A DNA stretch of 64,000 bases from DATMQA01 sp035566895. GTDB taxonomy: Bacteria; Verrucomicrobiota; Verrucomicrobiia; Limisphaerales; UBA8199. Below the pieces are notes generated by a model. That model ran no database searches. It saw nothing but the letters and a program-made list of their open reading frames with translations, and was not told where the DNA came from. Below, piece by piece: positions 16,022 through 24,135 of the stretch. The first letter of the stretch is position 1, and each line of letters opens with the position of its first letter. Both the position numbers and the translations under genes were made by a program. Where the stretch lies: the NCBI GenBank assembly GCA_035566895.1, contig DATMQA010000208.1, forward strand, positions 18,122-82,121. The letters run 5' to 3'.

Positions 16022-18340
16022 TCACCCCATGTCCACCGGGTCAATATCGACCGCCAGCGAGATGTCTTCGGGCAACGCCAGCGACTGGGTGAGTTGCGCG
16101 AGCTTGGCGCTGAGCGCGCTCATGCGCTGGGCGCGGAGCATGATTTGGTAGCGGTAAAAAGTTCCGGCGCGGAGCAGCGGGGCGGGGGCTGGGCCGGCCA
16201 GGACTAAACCCTTGAAATCAGCCAGGAGTTTGTCCAACTCGCGTTTGAGATAGTCGGCGGAGAATTTGACTTTCTCCTCGTTGCGGCCTTTGAGCGTGAG
16301 CAGGGCAATGCGGCTGACGGGCGGGTATTTGAGTTGCTCGCGAAATTCGAGCTCCTGGTCGTAGAAACCGATGAAATCGTGCCGGCGGGCAAATTGAATC
16401 GCCGGATGAAACGGAGTGAAGGCCTGCACAAAGACCTCGCCATCGATGTCACCACGCCCGGCGCGTCCGGCGACTTGGGTGAGCAACTGGAAGGTCCGCT
16501 CGCCTGCCCGGAAGTCCGGTTGGTGCAGAGCGAGATCAGCGTAGATGATGCCCACCAGAGTCACGTTGGGGAAGTGCAGACCCTTGGCAATCATCTGTGT
16601 ACCCAGGAGCACATCGATTTTGCCGGTGCGGAAATCCCCCAGGATGCGGCGATAGTCCTCCTTGCGCTTCAAAGCATCGGAATCCATGCGGACGATGCGG
16701 GCCTGGGGGAAGAGCTTGTTCAAGGTGTCTTCCACTTTCTGAGTTCCGATGCCGGCGAAACGGATTTCCTGGTTTCGGCAGTTCTGGTTGGGGCACACGG
16801 CCGGGACGAGTTCGGAGTGGCCGCAGATATGGCAGCAGAGTTTCTGTTCCTGGCGATGGTAGGTCAACGAGACGCTGCAATTGGGACAACCGGCGACGTA
16901 GCCGCAACGGGGACATTGGAGCGAGGTCGAGTAGCCTCGCCGGTTAAGAAACAGGATGACCTGCTCTTTGCGCTCGAGGCGCTGGGCGATGGCCTCTTTG
17001 AGCTGCGGCGAAAAAATGGGAATCCCTTTTCCCCGGCGCATGGCCTGGCGCAGATCGACAATGCGCACGACTGGCATTTTCTTGTCATCAGCCCGGTCGA
17101 GCAGTTGCAAAAGCGTATATTTGCCCTTTTTGCAATTGTAGAAACTTTCCATTGAAGGCGTGGCGGAGCCGAGCACGATGGTTGCGCCTTCCATCTGTCC
17201 ACGCACGATGGCGACATCGCGAGCGTGGTAGCGGGGCGCCTCTTCTTGCTTATAAGTGTGCTCGTGTTCCTCATCGACAATGATGAGCCCGAGCGGGTCC
17301 ACCGGGGCGAAAATGGCCGAGCGCGCGCCGATAGCGATGCGGGCGCGGCCCTGGCGGATTTTGTGCCATTCATCGTGGCGTTCGCCGGAGGAGAGATGGC
17401 TGTGCAGGACGGCAACCAACGTCTGGAGCGGACCGGAGCTGAAACGAGCCTTGAAGCGCTCGACGGTTTGGGGTGTGAGCGAGATTTCTGGCACCAGGAC
17501 AATAGCGCCTTTGCCCCGCTCGAGAGCGTGGGCGATGGCCTGGAGATAGACTTCGGTTTTGCCGCTGCCGGTCACGCCGTGAAGCAGAAAGGTGCGGGAT
17601 GGGTGACGTGATGCGTGATGCGTGATGCGTGAAGAATCGTCCGGCCTTGTGGGTGGGGAGGTCAGCGGCTGAGTGGAAGTCACTGTATTGAGTTTCTCCT
17701 CACTCACTGCATTCATGGCCGCCGTGATGGCCTCCAACGCACAGGCCTGGGCCGGGTTGAGGGGCAGAGATTGGGAGGGCAGGATATGCTCACGAGCATA
17801 AGGGTCCCGTTCGGAAATCAGGGGAGCAACGGTCACCAGTCCTTTGTCTTCCAACCGCCGGATGGTGGCGGCGGTCGTTTGGGCCAGCTCCATTAATTCC
17901 TGAAGCGGCATCTCCCGGCGTTCTTCGATGATGTGCCAGATTTCCTTTTGGCGTTTAGCAAGCTTGGGCACATCGCCGGGGAACGGCAACGCGCGCACAT
18001 ACAGCCGCTCACGCCAGCCAGCCTGCTCGTGGCGGACGGCTTCCGGCAGCACGGCCTTCAACGCAATTTCCGGCGCGCAGCAATAGTACTCGCCGATCCA
18101 GCGAGCCAGCTTGAGGATCTTGGGCGTCACCAGGGTCTGAGCACCAATGACCTTGAGAATGGACTTGAGCCGGGGCTGCGTCGTCTCTTCGGCCAACGCA
18201 GTCACGCAGCCCAGCACCTTGCGCGAGCCGAGCGGCACCTGGACCCGACTGCCCACGTCGATCTGTTCCACCAACTCCGGCGGAATCAGGTAATCGAACT
18301 CCTTGCGGAGCGCCAGTTCCAATGACACGCGGGCGATCAT
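16022..18340 (-). CDS. priA: Primosomal protein N' (replication restart helicase PriA)
   Basis: The 772-residue protein has the N-terminal 3'BD domain, Walker A GVTGSGKT at 255-262, the DEEH box (VDEEHEHTYKQ) and the eight-cysteine zinc-binding insert (CPRCGYVAGCPNC...CCHICGH...CPNQNC). Helicase motifs GIGTQKVED and QVAGRAGRGD follow. PriA reloads the replisome at stalled forks. Residues about 212-248, just before the ATPase core, are a non-conserved Ser/Thr/His-rich linker; part (SRITHHASR) is encoded by a heptamer repeat also found between genes at 53430. It is convergent with the CusF-Sco gene. Confidence 0.95.
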   Translation of the reverse strand: MIARVSLELALRKEFDYLIPPELVEQIDVGSRVQVPLGSRKVLGCVTALAEETTQPRLKSILKVIGAQTLVTPKILKLARWIGEYYCCAPEIALKAVLPEAVRHEQAGWRERLYVRALPFPGDVPKLAKRQKEIWHIIEERREMPLQELMELAQTTAATIRRLEDKGLVTVAPLISERDPYAREHILPSQSLPLNPAQACALEAITAAMNAVSEEKLNTVTSTQPLTSPPTRPDDSSRITHHASRHPSRTFLLHGVTGSGKTEVYLQAIAHALERGKGAIVLVPEISLTPQTVERFKARFSSGPLQTLVAVLHSHLSSGERHDEWHKIRQGRARIAIGARSAIFAPVDPLGLIIVDEEHEHTYKQEEAPRYHARDVAIVRGQMEGATIVLGSATPSMESFYNCKKGKYTLLQLLDRADDKKMPVVRIVDLRQAMRRGKGIPIFSPQLKEAIAQRLERKEQVILFLNRRGYSTSLQCPRCGYVAGCPNCSVSLTYHRQEQKLCCHICGHSELVPAVCPNQNCRNQEIRFAGIGTQKVEDTLNKLFPQARIVRMDSDALKRKEDYRRILGDFRTGKIDVLLGTQMIAKGLHFPNVTLVGIIYADLALHQPDFRAGERTFQLLTQVAGRAGRGDIDGEVFVQAFTPFHPAIQFARRHDFIGFYDQELEFREQLKYPPVSRIALLTLKGRNEEKVKFSADYLKRELDKLLADFKGLVLAGPAPAPLLRAGTFYRYQIMLRAQRMSALSAKLAQLTQSLALPEDISLAVDIDPVDMG
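17608..17633. repeat. GCATCAC heptamer repeat inside priA
   Basis: Three and a half copies of the heptamer ACGCATC (minus-strand sense) lie in frame within priA, encoding part of the linker before the ATPase domain. The same 26-base string occurs on the plus strand at 53429-53454, outside any gene. Confidence 0.85.
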
Positions 18341-18407
18341 CGTTGTTGATTGCGCAAGGCCAGTTTCAAACGGAGGGAGATAACGCTGTCGAAATGCAAG
18401 CCTTCCG

Positions 18408-19127
18408 TTAGTCCCTCGAGATTTCCTTCAGTCTTCGTTCTAATTCCAATCGTAGCGTCTCACGGTCCGCATCGGTGGCCTCGCGCGGGACACGCACTGG
18501 CGGGCCGAACATCATTTCACAGCGCGCGAAGGGCAACGGAATTTGAAAACGGTCCCAACTCTTGAGTTGGATTTTCCAGCTCAAGTAGTAGGACACGGGG
18601 ATGATGGGGAGTCCGGTCACTTGCGCCAGGGACATGATCCCGCTGTGAACTACGTAGCGGGGGCCGCGCGGTCCGTCCGGCGTTATGGCCAGATCATAGT
18701 TTCGCTCTGCCCAGGTGGTCAGTTCGAGCAACGCTTGCGGTCCGCGCCGGCTCGACGAACCGCGCACCGGCTGGACTTTGAAGCACTCAAGAATCGCCGC
18801 CAGGAAGGCGCCATCTTTGCTGGCGCTGACCATCGCGGCCAGTCCGTGCGTCGAATTGTGCTTTTTGACATAGCCGTAATAGGCGATCATGCACAGTACG
18901 AGCCGATTGTGCCACACGCAGTAAATGGCTTTGCGGACCGGCGGATTTTCAAAGTAGCCCGTGCCGTCATTCCATCGGTAGCGCAGCGTCGCCGCGACAG
19001 TCCGGATGGAGGCGAAGATCAGCCAGGCCCCGAGTCGTTGGTACCAGCGCGGCACGTTGGGCACGACAATTCCGCCGGACTTCTTCGCCCGCGATGCGTG
19101 AGCGGCCGATGGGGAAGGTGAGTTCAT
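18408..19127 (-). CDS. DUF374-type lysophospholipid acyltransferase family protein
   Basis: The 239-residue protein has a hydrophobic N-terminal segment and the DUF374 motifs WHNRL (about 72-76), VSASKDG, RGSSSRRG and TPDGPRGP. The family belongs to the LPLAT/KdtA-neighbour acyltransferases and is thought to acylate lipids at the inner membrane; its substrate is not established. The ATG overlaps the ruvA stop (ATGA), so ruvC-ruvA-this gene form an operon, with priA 67 bases further on. Confidence 0.88.
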   Translation of the reverse strand: MNSPSPSAAHASRAKKSGGIVVPNVPRWYQRLGAWLIFASIRTVAATLRYRWNDGTGYFENPPVRKAIYCVWHNRLVLCMIAYYGYVKKHNSTHGLAAMVSASKDGAFLAAILECFKVQPVRGSSSRRGPQALLELTTWAERNYDLAITPDGPRGPRYVVHSGIMSLAQVTGLPIIPVSYYLSWKIQLKSWDRFQIPLPFARCEMMFGPPVRVPREATDADRETLRLELERRLKEISRD

Positions 19128-19729
19128 CTGTTCTTCTTTAAACAGGCGCGTACCAGGTCCTCGACAGTCGCCTGCGCGCCGAGGGAACTTTGGACCCTGC
19201 GGACCGAGTCGTGGGCCTCGATTTGTTTGAAGCCCAGCGCCATCAAGGCCAGCACGGCATCGTTGAGTTTCTGATCCTCGGGCGTGAGGGCGCGCTGGGC
19301 GCTGGCAGCTTCCCAGGCCCCGGCAGCGCCGATCTTATCTTTGAGCTCTACCACGATGCGCTCGGCCGTCTTCTTGCCTACGCCGGAGATCTGCGACAGC
19401 GCCTTGATATCGCTGTTAGCCACCGCCCCGCGAAAGGCGGTGACACTGATGCCGCTCAGAACGTTCAGGGCAATCTTGGGCCCGATGCCGCTGACGGTGT
19501 TGATGAGCAGACGAAACAGATCCCGCTCTGCCGTGGTCATGAAGCCGTAAAGGACATGGGCGTCTTCACGGATGGCCAGGTGCGTGAGCAACTTAACCTC
19601 CTGGCCAGGCTGCGGCAGCTTGTCATAAGAAGAGAGGGGGATCAGCGCTTCATAGCCGACACCCTGGACGTCCACCATCACCTGGGTGGGGAGGGCCTCG
19701 ACGAGCTTGCCGTGGAGGAAGGCGATCAT
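19124..19729 (-). CDS. ruvA: Holliday junction branch migration protein RuvA
   Basis: Starting at ATG 19729 (MIAFLHGKLVEALP) gives 201 residues, the usual RuvA length. The frame is open much further upstream into ruvC, but that extension is not RuvA-like. The N-terminal OB domain, the helix-hairpin-helix motifs (LLINTVSGIGPKIALNVLSG and LSQISGVGKKTAERIVVEL) and the C-terminal RuvB-binding domain are all visible. RuvA binds four-way junctions and loads RuvB; no ruvB is present in the window. Confidence 0.95.
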   Translation of the reverse strand: MIAFLHGKLVEALPTQVMVDVQGVGYEALIPLSSYDKLPQPGQEVKLLTHLAIREDAHVLYGFMTTAERDLFRLLINTVSGIGPKIALNVLSGISVTAFRGAVANSDIKALSQISGVGKKTAERIVVELKDKIGAAGAWEAASAQRALTPEDQKLNDAVLALMALGFKQIEAHDSVRRVQSSLGAQATVEDLVRACLKKNR

Positions 19730-19753
19730 GGATGAGAACGAATCGAGTGGGCG

Positions 19754-19824
19754 CAAATCCAAAGTCCAAAGCAAGAACTCACGAGACGAATCCCGGACTT
19801 TGGACTTTGGACTTTGGATTTTGG
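19754..19824. repeat. CCAAAGT/ACTTTGG inverted repeat between ruvC and ruvA
   Basis: AAATCCAAAGTCCAAAG (about 19755-19771) faces GGACTTTGG words repeated three times (19795-19824), giving a strong stem-loop inside the ruvC-ruvA operon. The same word type occurs in frame in the aminotransferase gene (12318-12352). Confidence 0.85.
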
Positions 19825-19850
19825 ACCCTGAGCCCCTGGTTGCGGAAGAG

Positions 19851-20459
19851 TCATACTCGCTTCGGCGGGCTGAAGCTGAAGCGCCCGTGTTCCTGAGCAT
19901 GGGTGAGAGCCAGGGCCAGGGCGTCGGCGGCATCAGGCGCCGGGGGAGCGGCCAGGCGCAACATTCGCTGGACCATTTTGGCGACGGCCAGTTTCTGCGC
20001 CGCGCCATACCCGACGATAGCCTGTTTGACTTTGCGCGGGGCCAACTCATAAATCTCGACTCCGGCCTCAGCAATGGCCGCCAATGCCGCGCCTCGTGCC
20101 TCTCCCATGATTAGCGCCGTCTGCAGGTTTTGCGCAAAAAACAGCCCCTCGACGACGCAGACCCCGGGGTGATGTTGTTCGAGGACTCCGCGCAGAGTCT
20201 GGACGATTTTCACCAGACAACGGCTATGTTCCCAGGACGACGGACAGGAGATGGTGCCGTGGGCCAAGGTTTGCGGCATGGGTTTGGCCGAACGAATCAC
20301 GCCGTAGCCGGTGCCGCGCAATGAGGGATCAAGGCCGAGAATCACGCGATGGGCGGGCGCATTAATGAAAGGAGTCGCTTCCAACACCGGCGTCGCTGTG
20401 CGCCGGGGATGGCCAAGGCGAGCCTGCATTTGGTTGAACTGCTGTGGCGTGATGCCCAT
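19851..20459 (-). CDS. ruvC: Crossover junction endodeoxyribonuclease RuvC
   Basis: The 202-residue protein contains the four RuvC acidic residues: D in LGLDPSLRGTGYGV, E in VVEGLFFAQN, and the two D residues of PDAADALALALTH. About 37 residues precede the conserved core, longer than usual; no better start was found, and part of this stretch could be untranslated if a non-ATG start is used. RuvC resolves Holliday junctions with RuvAB. An inverted repeat separates it from ruvA. Confidence 0.93.
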   Translation of the reverse strand: MGITPQQFNQMQARLGHPRRTATPVLEATPFINAPAHRVILGLDPSLRGTGYGVIRSAKPMPQTLAHGTISCPSSWEHSRCLVKIVQTLRGVLEQHHPGVCVVEGLFFAQNLQTALIMGEARGAALAAIAEAGVEIYELAPRKVKQAIVGYGAAQKLAVAKMVQRMLRLAAPPAPDAADALALALTHAQEHGRFSFSPPKRV

Positions 20460-20492
20460 CCGGACGACGATGCCAGTTTTTACAGAGCGGTT

Positions 20493-20636
20493 AAAGTCAA
20501 AATCCGAAGGCCGAAATCAGAAGCGCGAAAGAAGGCTGAAATCCGAACACGGAAAACAAGATGCCTGATCGGCATTTTCCCCGGATTTGGCGGTTCGGGT
20601 TTCTTTCGGCCTTCGGATTCGGGCTTCGGACTTTGG
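20493..20636. repeat. Word-repeat inverted element between ferritin and ruvC genes
   Basis: AAAATCCGAAGGCCGAAATC and similar GAAATCCGAA words (20499-20560) face TTCGGCCTTCGGATTCGGGC (about 20606-20625), forming a long imperfect stem. The element fills nearly all of the 210-base gap between the two minus-strand genes. It resembles the element at 22391-22532. Confidence 0.85.
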
Positions 20637-20669
20637 GAACCTCAGTTCCGCCACTCCAATGAGCGAATG

Positions 20670-21194
20670 TCACTCTGCTTGCGCTCCCTTCTCCATTTTG
20701 GCGGTCTTGGCCTCCAGGCGGGTGATATAGTCCTCGACATGAATGAGGTTGCTCTCGCCCGCACGCTGGACAACTTTAAGGAGGTTGTCCATGCTGGAGA
20801 CTTCCTCGAGTTGCTCTTTGACGAACCAGGAGAGCATGTCGCGAGAGATGTGATCCGATTCCTTAAGGGCCAGATCGACCAGGCCGTTGATTTGGCTGGT
20901 GACGTTCATTTCGTGGTTGAGAGCCAGTCGCACGGCGTCGGCCGCATTTTTGAAATTCGTCCGTGGCGCCGGAATAGTGGGAATTTCGACCTTGCCGCCT
21001 GCGTCACTGAGAAAGCGGACGAAGCGCATGGCGTGGTCGCGCTCCTCTTCTGCCTGCAGATAAAAGTGCCCGGCCAGTGCGTTCAATCCTTCGCCGGCAA
21101 AGCGGGAGGCGATGGCCACATATTGCAGCGAAGCGCCGAATTCGTTGCCGATTTGCTGGTTGATCGCCGCGTTCATTTTGTTGCTGATGAGCAT
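20670..21194 (-). CDS. Ferritin (bacterial non-haem type)
   Basis: The 174-residue four-helix bundle protein has ferroxidase-centre residues in the typical places: E in QQIGNEFGASLQY, EEERDHA in helix B, and the KEQLEE motif in helix D. It stores iron as a 24-mer shell. FtnA-like rather than bacterioferritin, since no haem-ligand methionine was recognised. It stands alone between two word-repeat regions. Confidence 0.93.
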   Translation of the reverse strand: MLISNKMNAAINQQIGNEFGASLQYVAIASRFAGEGLNALAGHFYLQAEEERDHAMRFVRFLSDAGGKVEIPTIPAPRTNFKNAADAVRLALNHEMNVTSQINGLVDLALKESDHISRDMLSWFVKEQLEEVSSMDNLLKVVQRAGESNLIHVEDYITRLEAKTAKMEKGAQAE

Positions 21195-21296
21195 AAGGTT
21201 CTCTCTCAGTTAAGGGTTAAGTCCAAATTGTGTAGGCATCCTAACGCCGGTGCCTTGGCAACGCAACCTCTGGCCGGCAGCTCAGGCCGGGCCAAC

Positions 21297-22367
21297 CTAT
21301 GCCAGGCCGAATTCTTTTTTATTTTGTTCGCAGGACACCAGCACCCGGGTGCCTGCCAGCCTGGTTTTGAGCAGGGTTTGTTCGTCAACGCCGCTGGCCA
21401 GCGGCAAAGCCACCTGCCCGCCCTGGGCGGCGCTACGCTGCATCGCCAGCATGATTTCCGCACCCAGGCAGGCATGTTCGAGGTTGCACTGGTGGACTTG
21501 CTTGTTGTCCAGCCAATCCGCCATCTCCTGGATGTAAGGTGGCATATCCAGGTCGTAATTCATAAGGCCCTCGCCGGACTGATAGCCACCGGCTTTCGTC
21601 ACCGCCCGCCAGCCACCATTGGTGAGCACCTCGGCAAAGCCTTCGGTGCCCTGCGCGCCGATGCGGTTTTTGCCCCACCATTTGCCAACCTCGGGTTGGT
21701 CGGGCGCACCGGCGCCGCATTCGAAGACCCCGCGCACGCCATTGGCGAATTGGACAAAGCCGGCGATATAGTCTGGTGAGGGATGATTGTCACCAAACTT
21801 GAGGGCGCCGGAGGCCTGCGCCATCGCCCAAGTGGCCGGCACGTAATCATTGAACCAGCAGGTGTAATCAATCAGGTGCGACAGCATGTGGGTCATCCAG
21901 CCCGTGGCGCTGCCATAGACGGTATGGACGCGACCGAGCGCGCCGCTGGCGATAATGTCTTTCACCTTCTGGTAATGCTTGCCGTAACGGTGCTGATGGC
22001 TCACCACGGCCTTGACTCCGTCTTTTTTCAGCAGGTCGCGAACGGTGAATAATTCCGCGCTGGTCAGAGCGACGGGCTTTTCGAAGGCGACCAGTTTCGC
22101 CCCGCCGTCGATGGCCGCTTTGATGAATGGGGTGCGCAGATGTGGCATGGTGCAGAAGCAGAAAACGTCCGGTTTGACAGCTTTGGCGAGCGCGGCGGCA
22201 TCGGTGCCTTTCTGGGGATTGCCGAGCTTGGCAGCGGCCTCATCAAGCCGTTTCTGGTCGATGTCGCAAATGCCGGTGACCTTGAAGCGGGGGTTGGCAT
22301 TGAAGGCCGTGGCATGGTGCATGCCGCGTTTGCCCATGCCGACGATAAGGACGGAATATTGAGTCAT
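21297..22367 (-). CDS. Gfo/Idh/MocA-family oxidoreductase (cytoplasmic)
   Basis: Starting at the second Met (ATG 22367, MTQYSVLIVGMGKRG) gives 356 residues; ATG 22379 is an alternative. An N-terminal Rossmann motif VGMGKRGMHH and the catalytic-lysine motif FEKPVAL are present, with no signal peptide. Substrate unknown; the family oxidises sugars, inositols or UDP-sugars. It lies downstream of a DegT/DnrJ/EryC1/StrS aminotransferase on the same strand, a pairing seen in amino-sugar synthesis (dehydrogenase then transaminase), though a repeat element separates them. Confidence 0.87.
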   Translation of the reverse strand: MTQYSVLIVGMGKRGMHHATAFNANPRFKVTGICDIDQKRLDEAAAKLGNPQKGTDAAALAKAVKPDVFCFCTMPHLRTPFIKAAIDGGAKLVAFEKPVALTSAELFTVRDLLKKDGVKAVVSHQHRYGKHYQKVKDIIASGALGRVHTVYGSATGWMTHMLSHLIDYTCWFNDYVPATWAMAQASGALKFGDNHPSPDYIAGFVQFANGVRGVFECGAGAPDQPEVGKWWGKNRIGAQGTEGFAEVLTNGGWRAVTKAGGYQSGEGLMNYDLDMPPYIQEMADWLDNKQVHQCNLEHACLGAEIMLAMQRSAAQGGQVALPLASGVDEQTLLKTRLAGTRVLVSCEQNKKEFGLA

Positions 22368-22390
22368 AGTTGAAATCAAAAGCGTTGGTT

Positions 22391-22532
22391 CAAAATCCGA
22401 AACCCGAAACCCGAAAGCCGCAAGAAATCCGAGGACCGAAACCCGAAAACCAATCTTCCGAACCCTACTCTTTCGGCGGAGCCCGGTCTTGGGATTTCTT
22501 TCAGCCCGCGGGGGTTCGGCTTTCGGGTTCGC
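22391..22532. repeat. Word-repeat inverted element after the DegT aminotransferase gene
   Basis: Runs of ATCCGAAACCCGAAACCCGA (22396-22460) face GGTTCGGCTTTCGGGTTCG (22514-22532). The right end meets the stop codon of the aminotransferase gene (22532-22534). Same word type as 20493-20636. Confidence 0.85.
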
Positions 22533-23698
22533 TACGCCACGGCAGCGACCTTTTTACCCTTGGCTGCCGTCCCCGGGACCTGCTGTTTATCCCATTCTTT
22601 GACCTTCGCGATGACGTAATCGACCTCTTCGGGCGTGAGTTCGGGGAACATGGGCAAGCTGATGCAGGTAGCGGCATTGCGTTCGGCGTGGGCGATCGAC
22701 CCAACGATCCGCGCGCCTTTTCCCCACGGATAACCCGCCTGCTGATGAATCGCGATCGAGTAATGGGTCTTGGCATCGATGTTATTCCTGACCAGATAGT
22801 CCAGCAACTGATCACGCCACTCGGGTTTTTTGGTCTCGATGACGTAGAGGTGGAAGACGTGGCGATAGCCGGGCAGCTCGACAGGCAAATCGAAGGTTTT
22901 GCAATCCTTCAATCCGGCGGTGTAGCGGACGGACCATTTGCGGCGCAGGTCGTTGTATTCATTGATGTGCTTGAGCTTGGCGCTGAGAATTCCGGCGTGC
23001 AGGTCGTCCAGGCGGCTGTTGAAGCCGTAGCTATGAACGTTGCGGGCGTTTGAGCCGTGGTTACGGAGTCTGCGGACGGTGGCGTCGATACCTGCGTTAT
23101 CGGTCACAAGCGCACCGCTATCGCCGAAGGTGCCGAGGTTTTTCTGGATGATGAAGCTGGTGGTGGCGGCATCGCTCAGTTCAGCAATCTTAAATCCGTT
23201 GCCGTGGGCGCCGATGCCCTGTGCGTTGTCCTCGATAATCTTCAGGTGGTGTTTGTCGGCAATCTTCTTGATCGCAGGCATGTCCGCGCACTGGCCATAG
23301 AGATGCACCGGGATGATCGCCTTGGTCTTGGGTGTGATGGCGGCCTCAATCTTGGCGGGGTCGATGCACTTGGTTTTGGGGTCACAATCGACAAAGACAG
23401 CGGTGGCGCCGGCGATCCAGATGGCTTCGGCGGTGGCGAAGAACGTGTTGGGGTGGGTGATGACCTCGTCTCCGGGGCCGATGCCGAGCGCCATGAGCGC
23501 CATCCAAATGGCATCCGTACCGTTGCCTAAGCCGATGGCGAATTTAGTGCTGTGATAGGCGGCCAGTTCGCCTTCAAACCTCTTGAGCATCGGTCCCATG
23601 ACATAGGCGCCGCTCTCCAGGACGGTTTGGATATTCTGATCGATTTCCGATTTAATGTTATGGTATTGTCGGACGTGTCCGTAAAATTCAACTTTCAT
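22532..23698 (-). CDS. DegT/DnrJ/EryC1/StrS family aminotransferase
   Basis: Starting at ATG 23698 (MKVEFYGHVRQYHNIK) gives 388 residues; the longer frame to 23734 adds a Cys/Tyr-rich stretch unlike the family. The sugar-aminotransferase fold is clear: GLGNGTDAIWMAL (PLP phosphate), HLYGQCADM, EDNAQGIGA, the Schiff-base lysine in IIQKNLGTFGDSG, and GFNSRLDDLHAGIL. Such enzymes make 3- or 4-amino sugars for surface polysaccharides. Grouped with the Gfo/Idh/MocA gene downstream. Confidence 0.9.
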   Translation of the reverse strand: MKVEFYGHVRQYHNIKSEIDQNIQTVLESGAYVMGPMLKRFEGELAAYHSTKFAIGLGNGTDAIWMALMALGIGPGDEVITHPNTFFATAEAIWIAGATAVFVDCDPKTKCIDPAKIEAAITPKTKAIIPVHLYGQCADMPAIKKIADKHHLKIIEDNAQGIGAHGNGFKIAELSDAATTSFIIQKNLGTFGDSGALVTDNAGIDATVRRLRNHGSNARNVHSYGFNSRLDDLHAGILSAKLKHINEYNDLRRKWSVRYTAGLKDCKTFDLPVELPGYRHVFHLYVIETKKPEWRDQLLDYLVRNNIDAKTHYSIAIHQQAGYPWGKGARIVGSIAHAERNAATCISLPMFPELTPEEVDYVIAKVKEWDKQQVPGTAAKGKKVAAVA

Positions 23699-23762
23699 GG
23701 GGAGGAAAGGTAAGAGAAAACGATAGCAACACAAGATTCTTTTGGTTGACGAAACCTGAAAA

Positions 23763-23992
23763 TTAGCGCCGGCGAGCGGCGCCGTTTTTCAATTTGTGTG
23801 TTTTGATCGAAACGATACGCAAGGCGTCCAGGACGTTGATGTCGCCCGCTTTGTCCACGACGGCAACATCGTGCCTGCCGATGGCGAGGAACTCAGGATG
23901 CGGAACGGCAAACTCGCGGCCATCCGATGTGCGGAGAACAAAAGGCCGAAAAATCCACCTGTCAGTTGTTTCCGAATCCTCTCGACGTTCAT
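23763..23992 (-). pseudogene. Small conserved protein, frameshifted paralogue of 51750-51974
   Basis: From ATG 23992 the first 14-15 codons read MNVERIRKQLTGGF in one frame. The remainder, RPFVLRTSDGREFAVPHPEF and on to a stop at 23763-23765, lies in another frame. Both parts align without gaps to the intact protein at 51750 (MNTQLIRQRL..., RPFVLRLSDG..., HPDF). The break lies at a five-base T-run (23949-23953 on the plus strand as A). The second frame has no ATG, GTG or TTG upstream of the homology. Options are a real inactivating indel, a sequencing error in the run, or slippage at UUUUUC. Function unknown. Confidence 0.8.
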
Positions 23993-24135
23993 CGAGTATG
24001 CTTACGCGCCTTTCCCTTATGCGTCAATAGTCTCGAGGGTCTGATGCACCGCAGCATCGCCGTTCCCTAACCACCTCAATGTTGCATGCCCCCGCACGTT
24101 GACTCCTTCTGTCCGCGCCCGTACTTTTGTCTGCA

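Noticed and set aside
19730..20074. N-terminal extension of ruvA into ruvC
   Set aside because: RuvA homology begins at MIAFLHGKL (19729) and the extension is out-of-frame ruvC plus repeat sequence.
20349..21779. Plus-strand frame of 476 codons
   Set aside because: Runs across the ruvC-ferritin repeat and antisense to ferritin and the Gfo/Idh/MocA gene; no protein signature.
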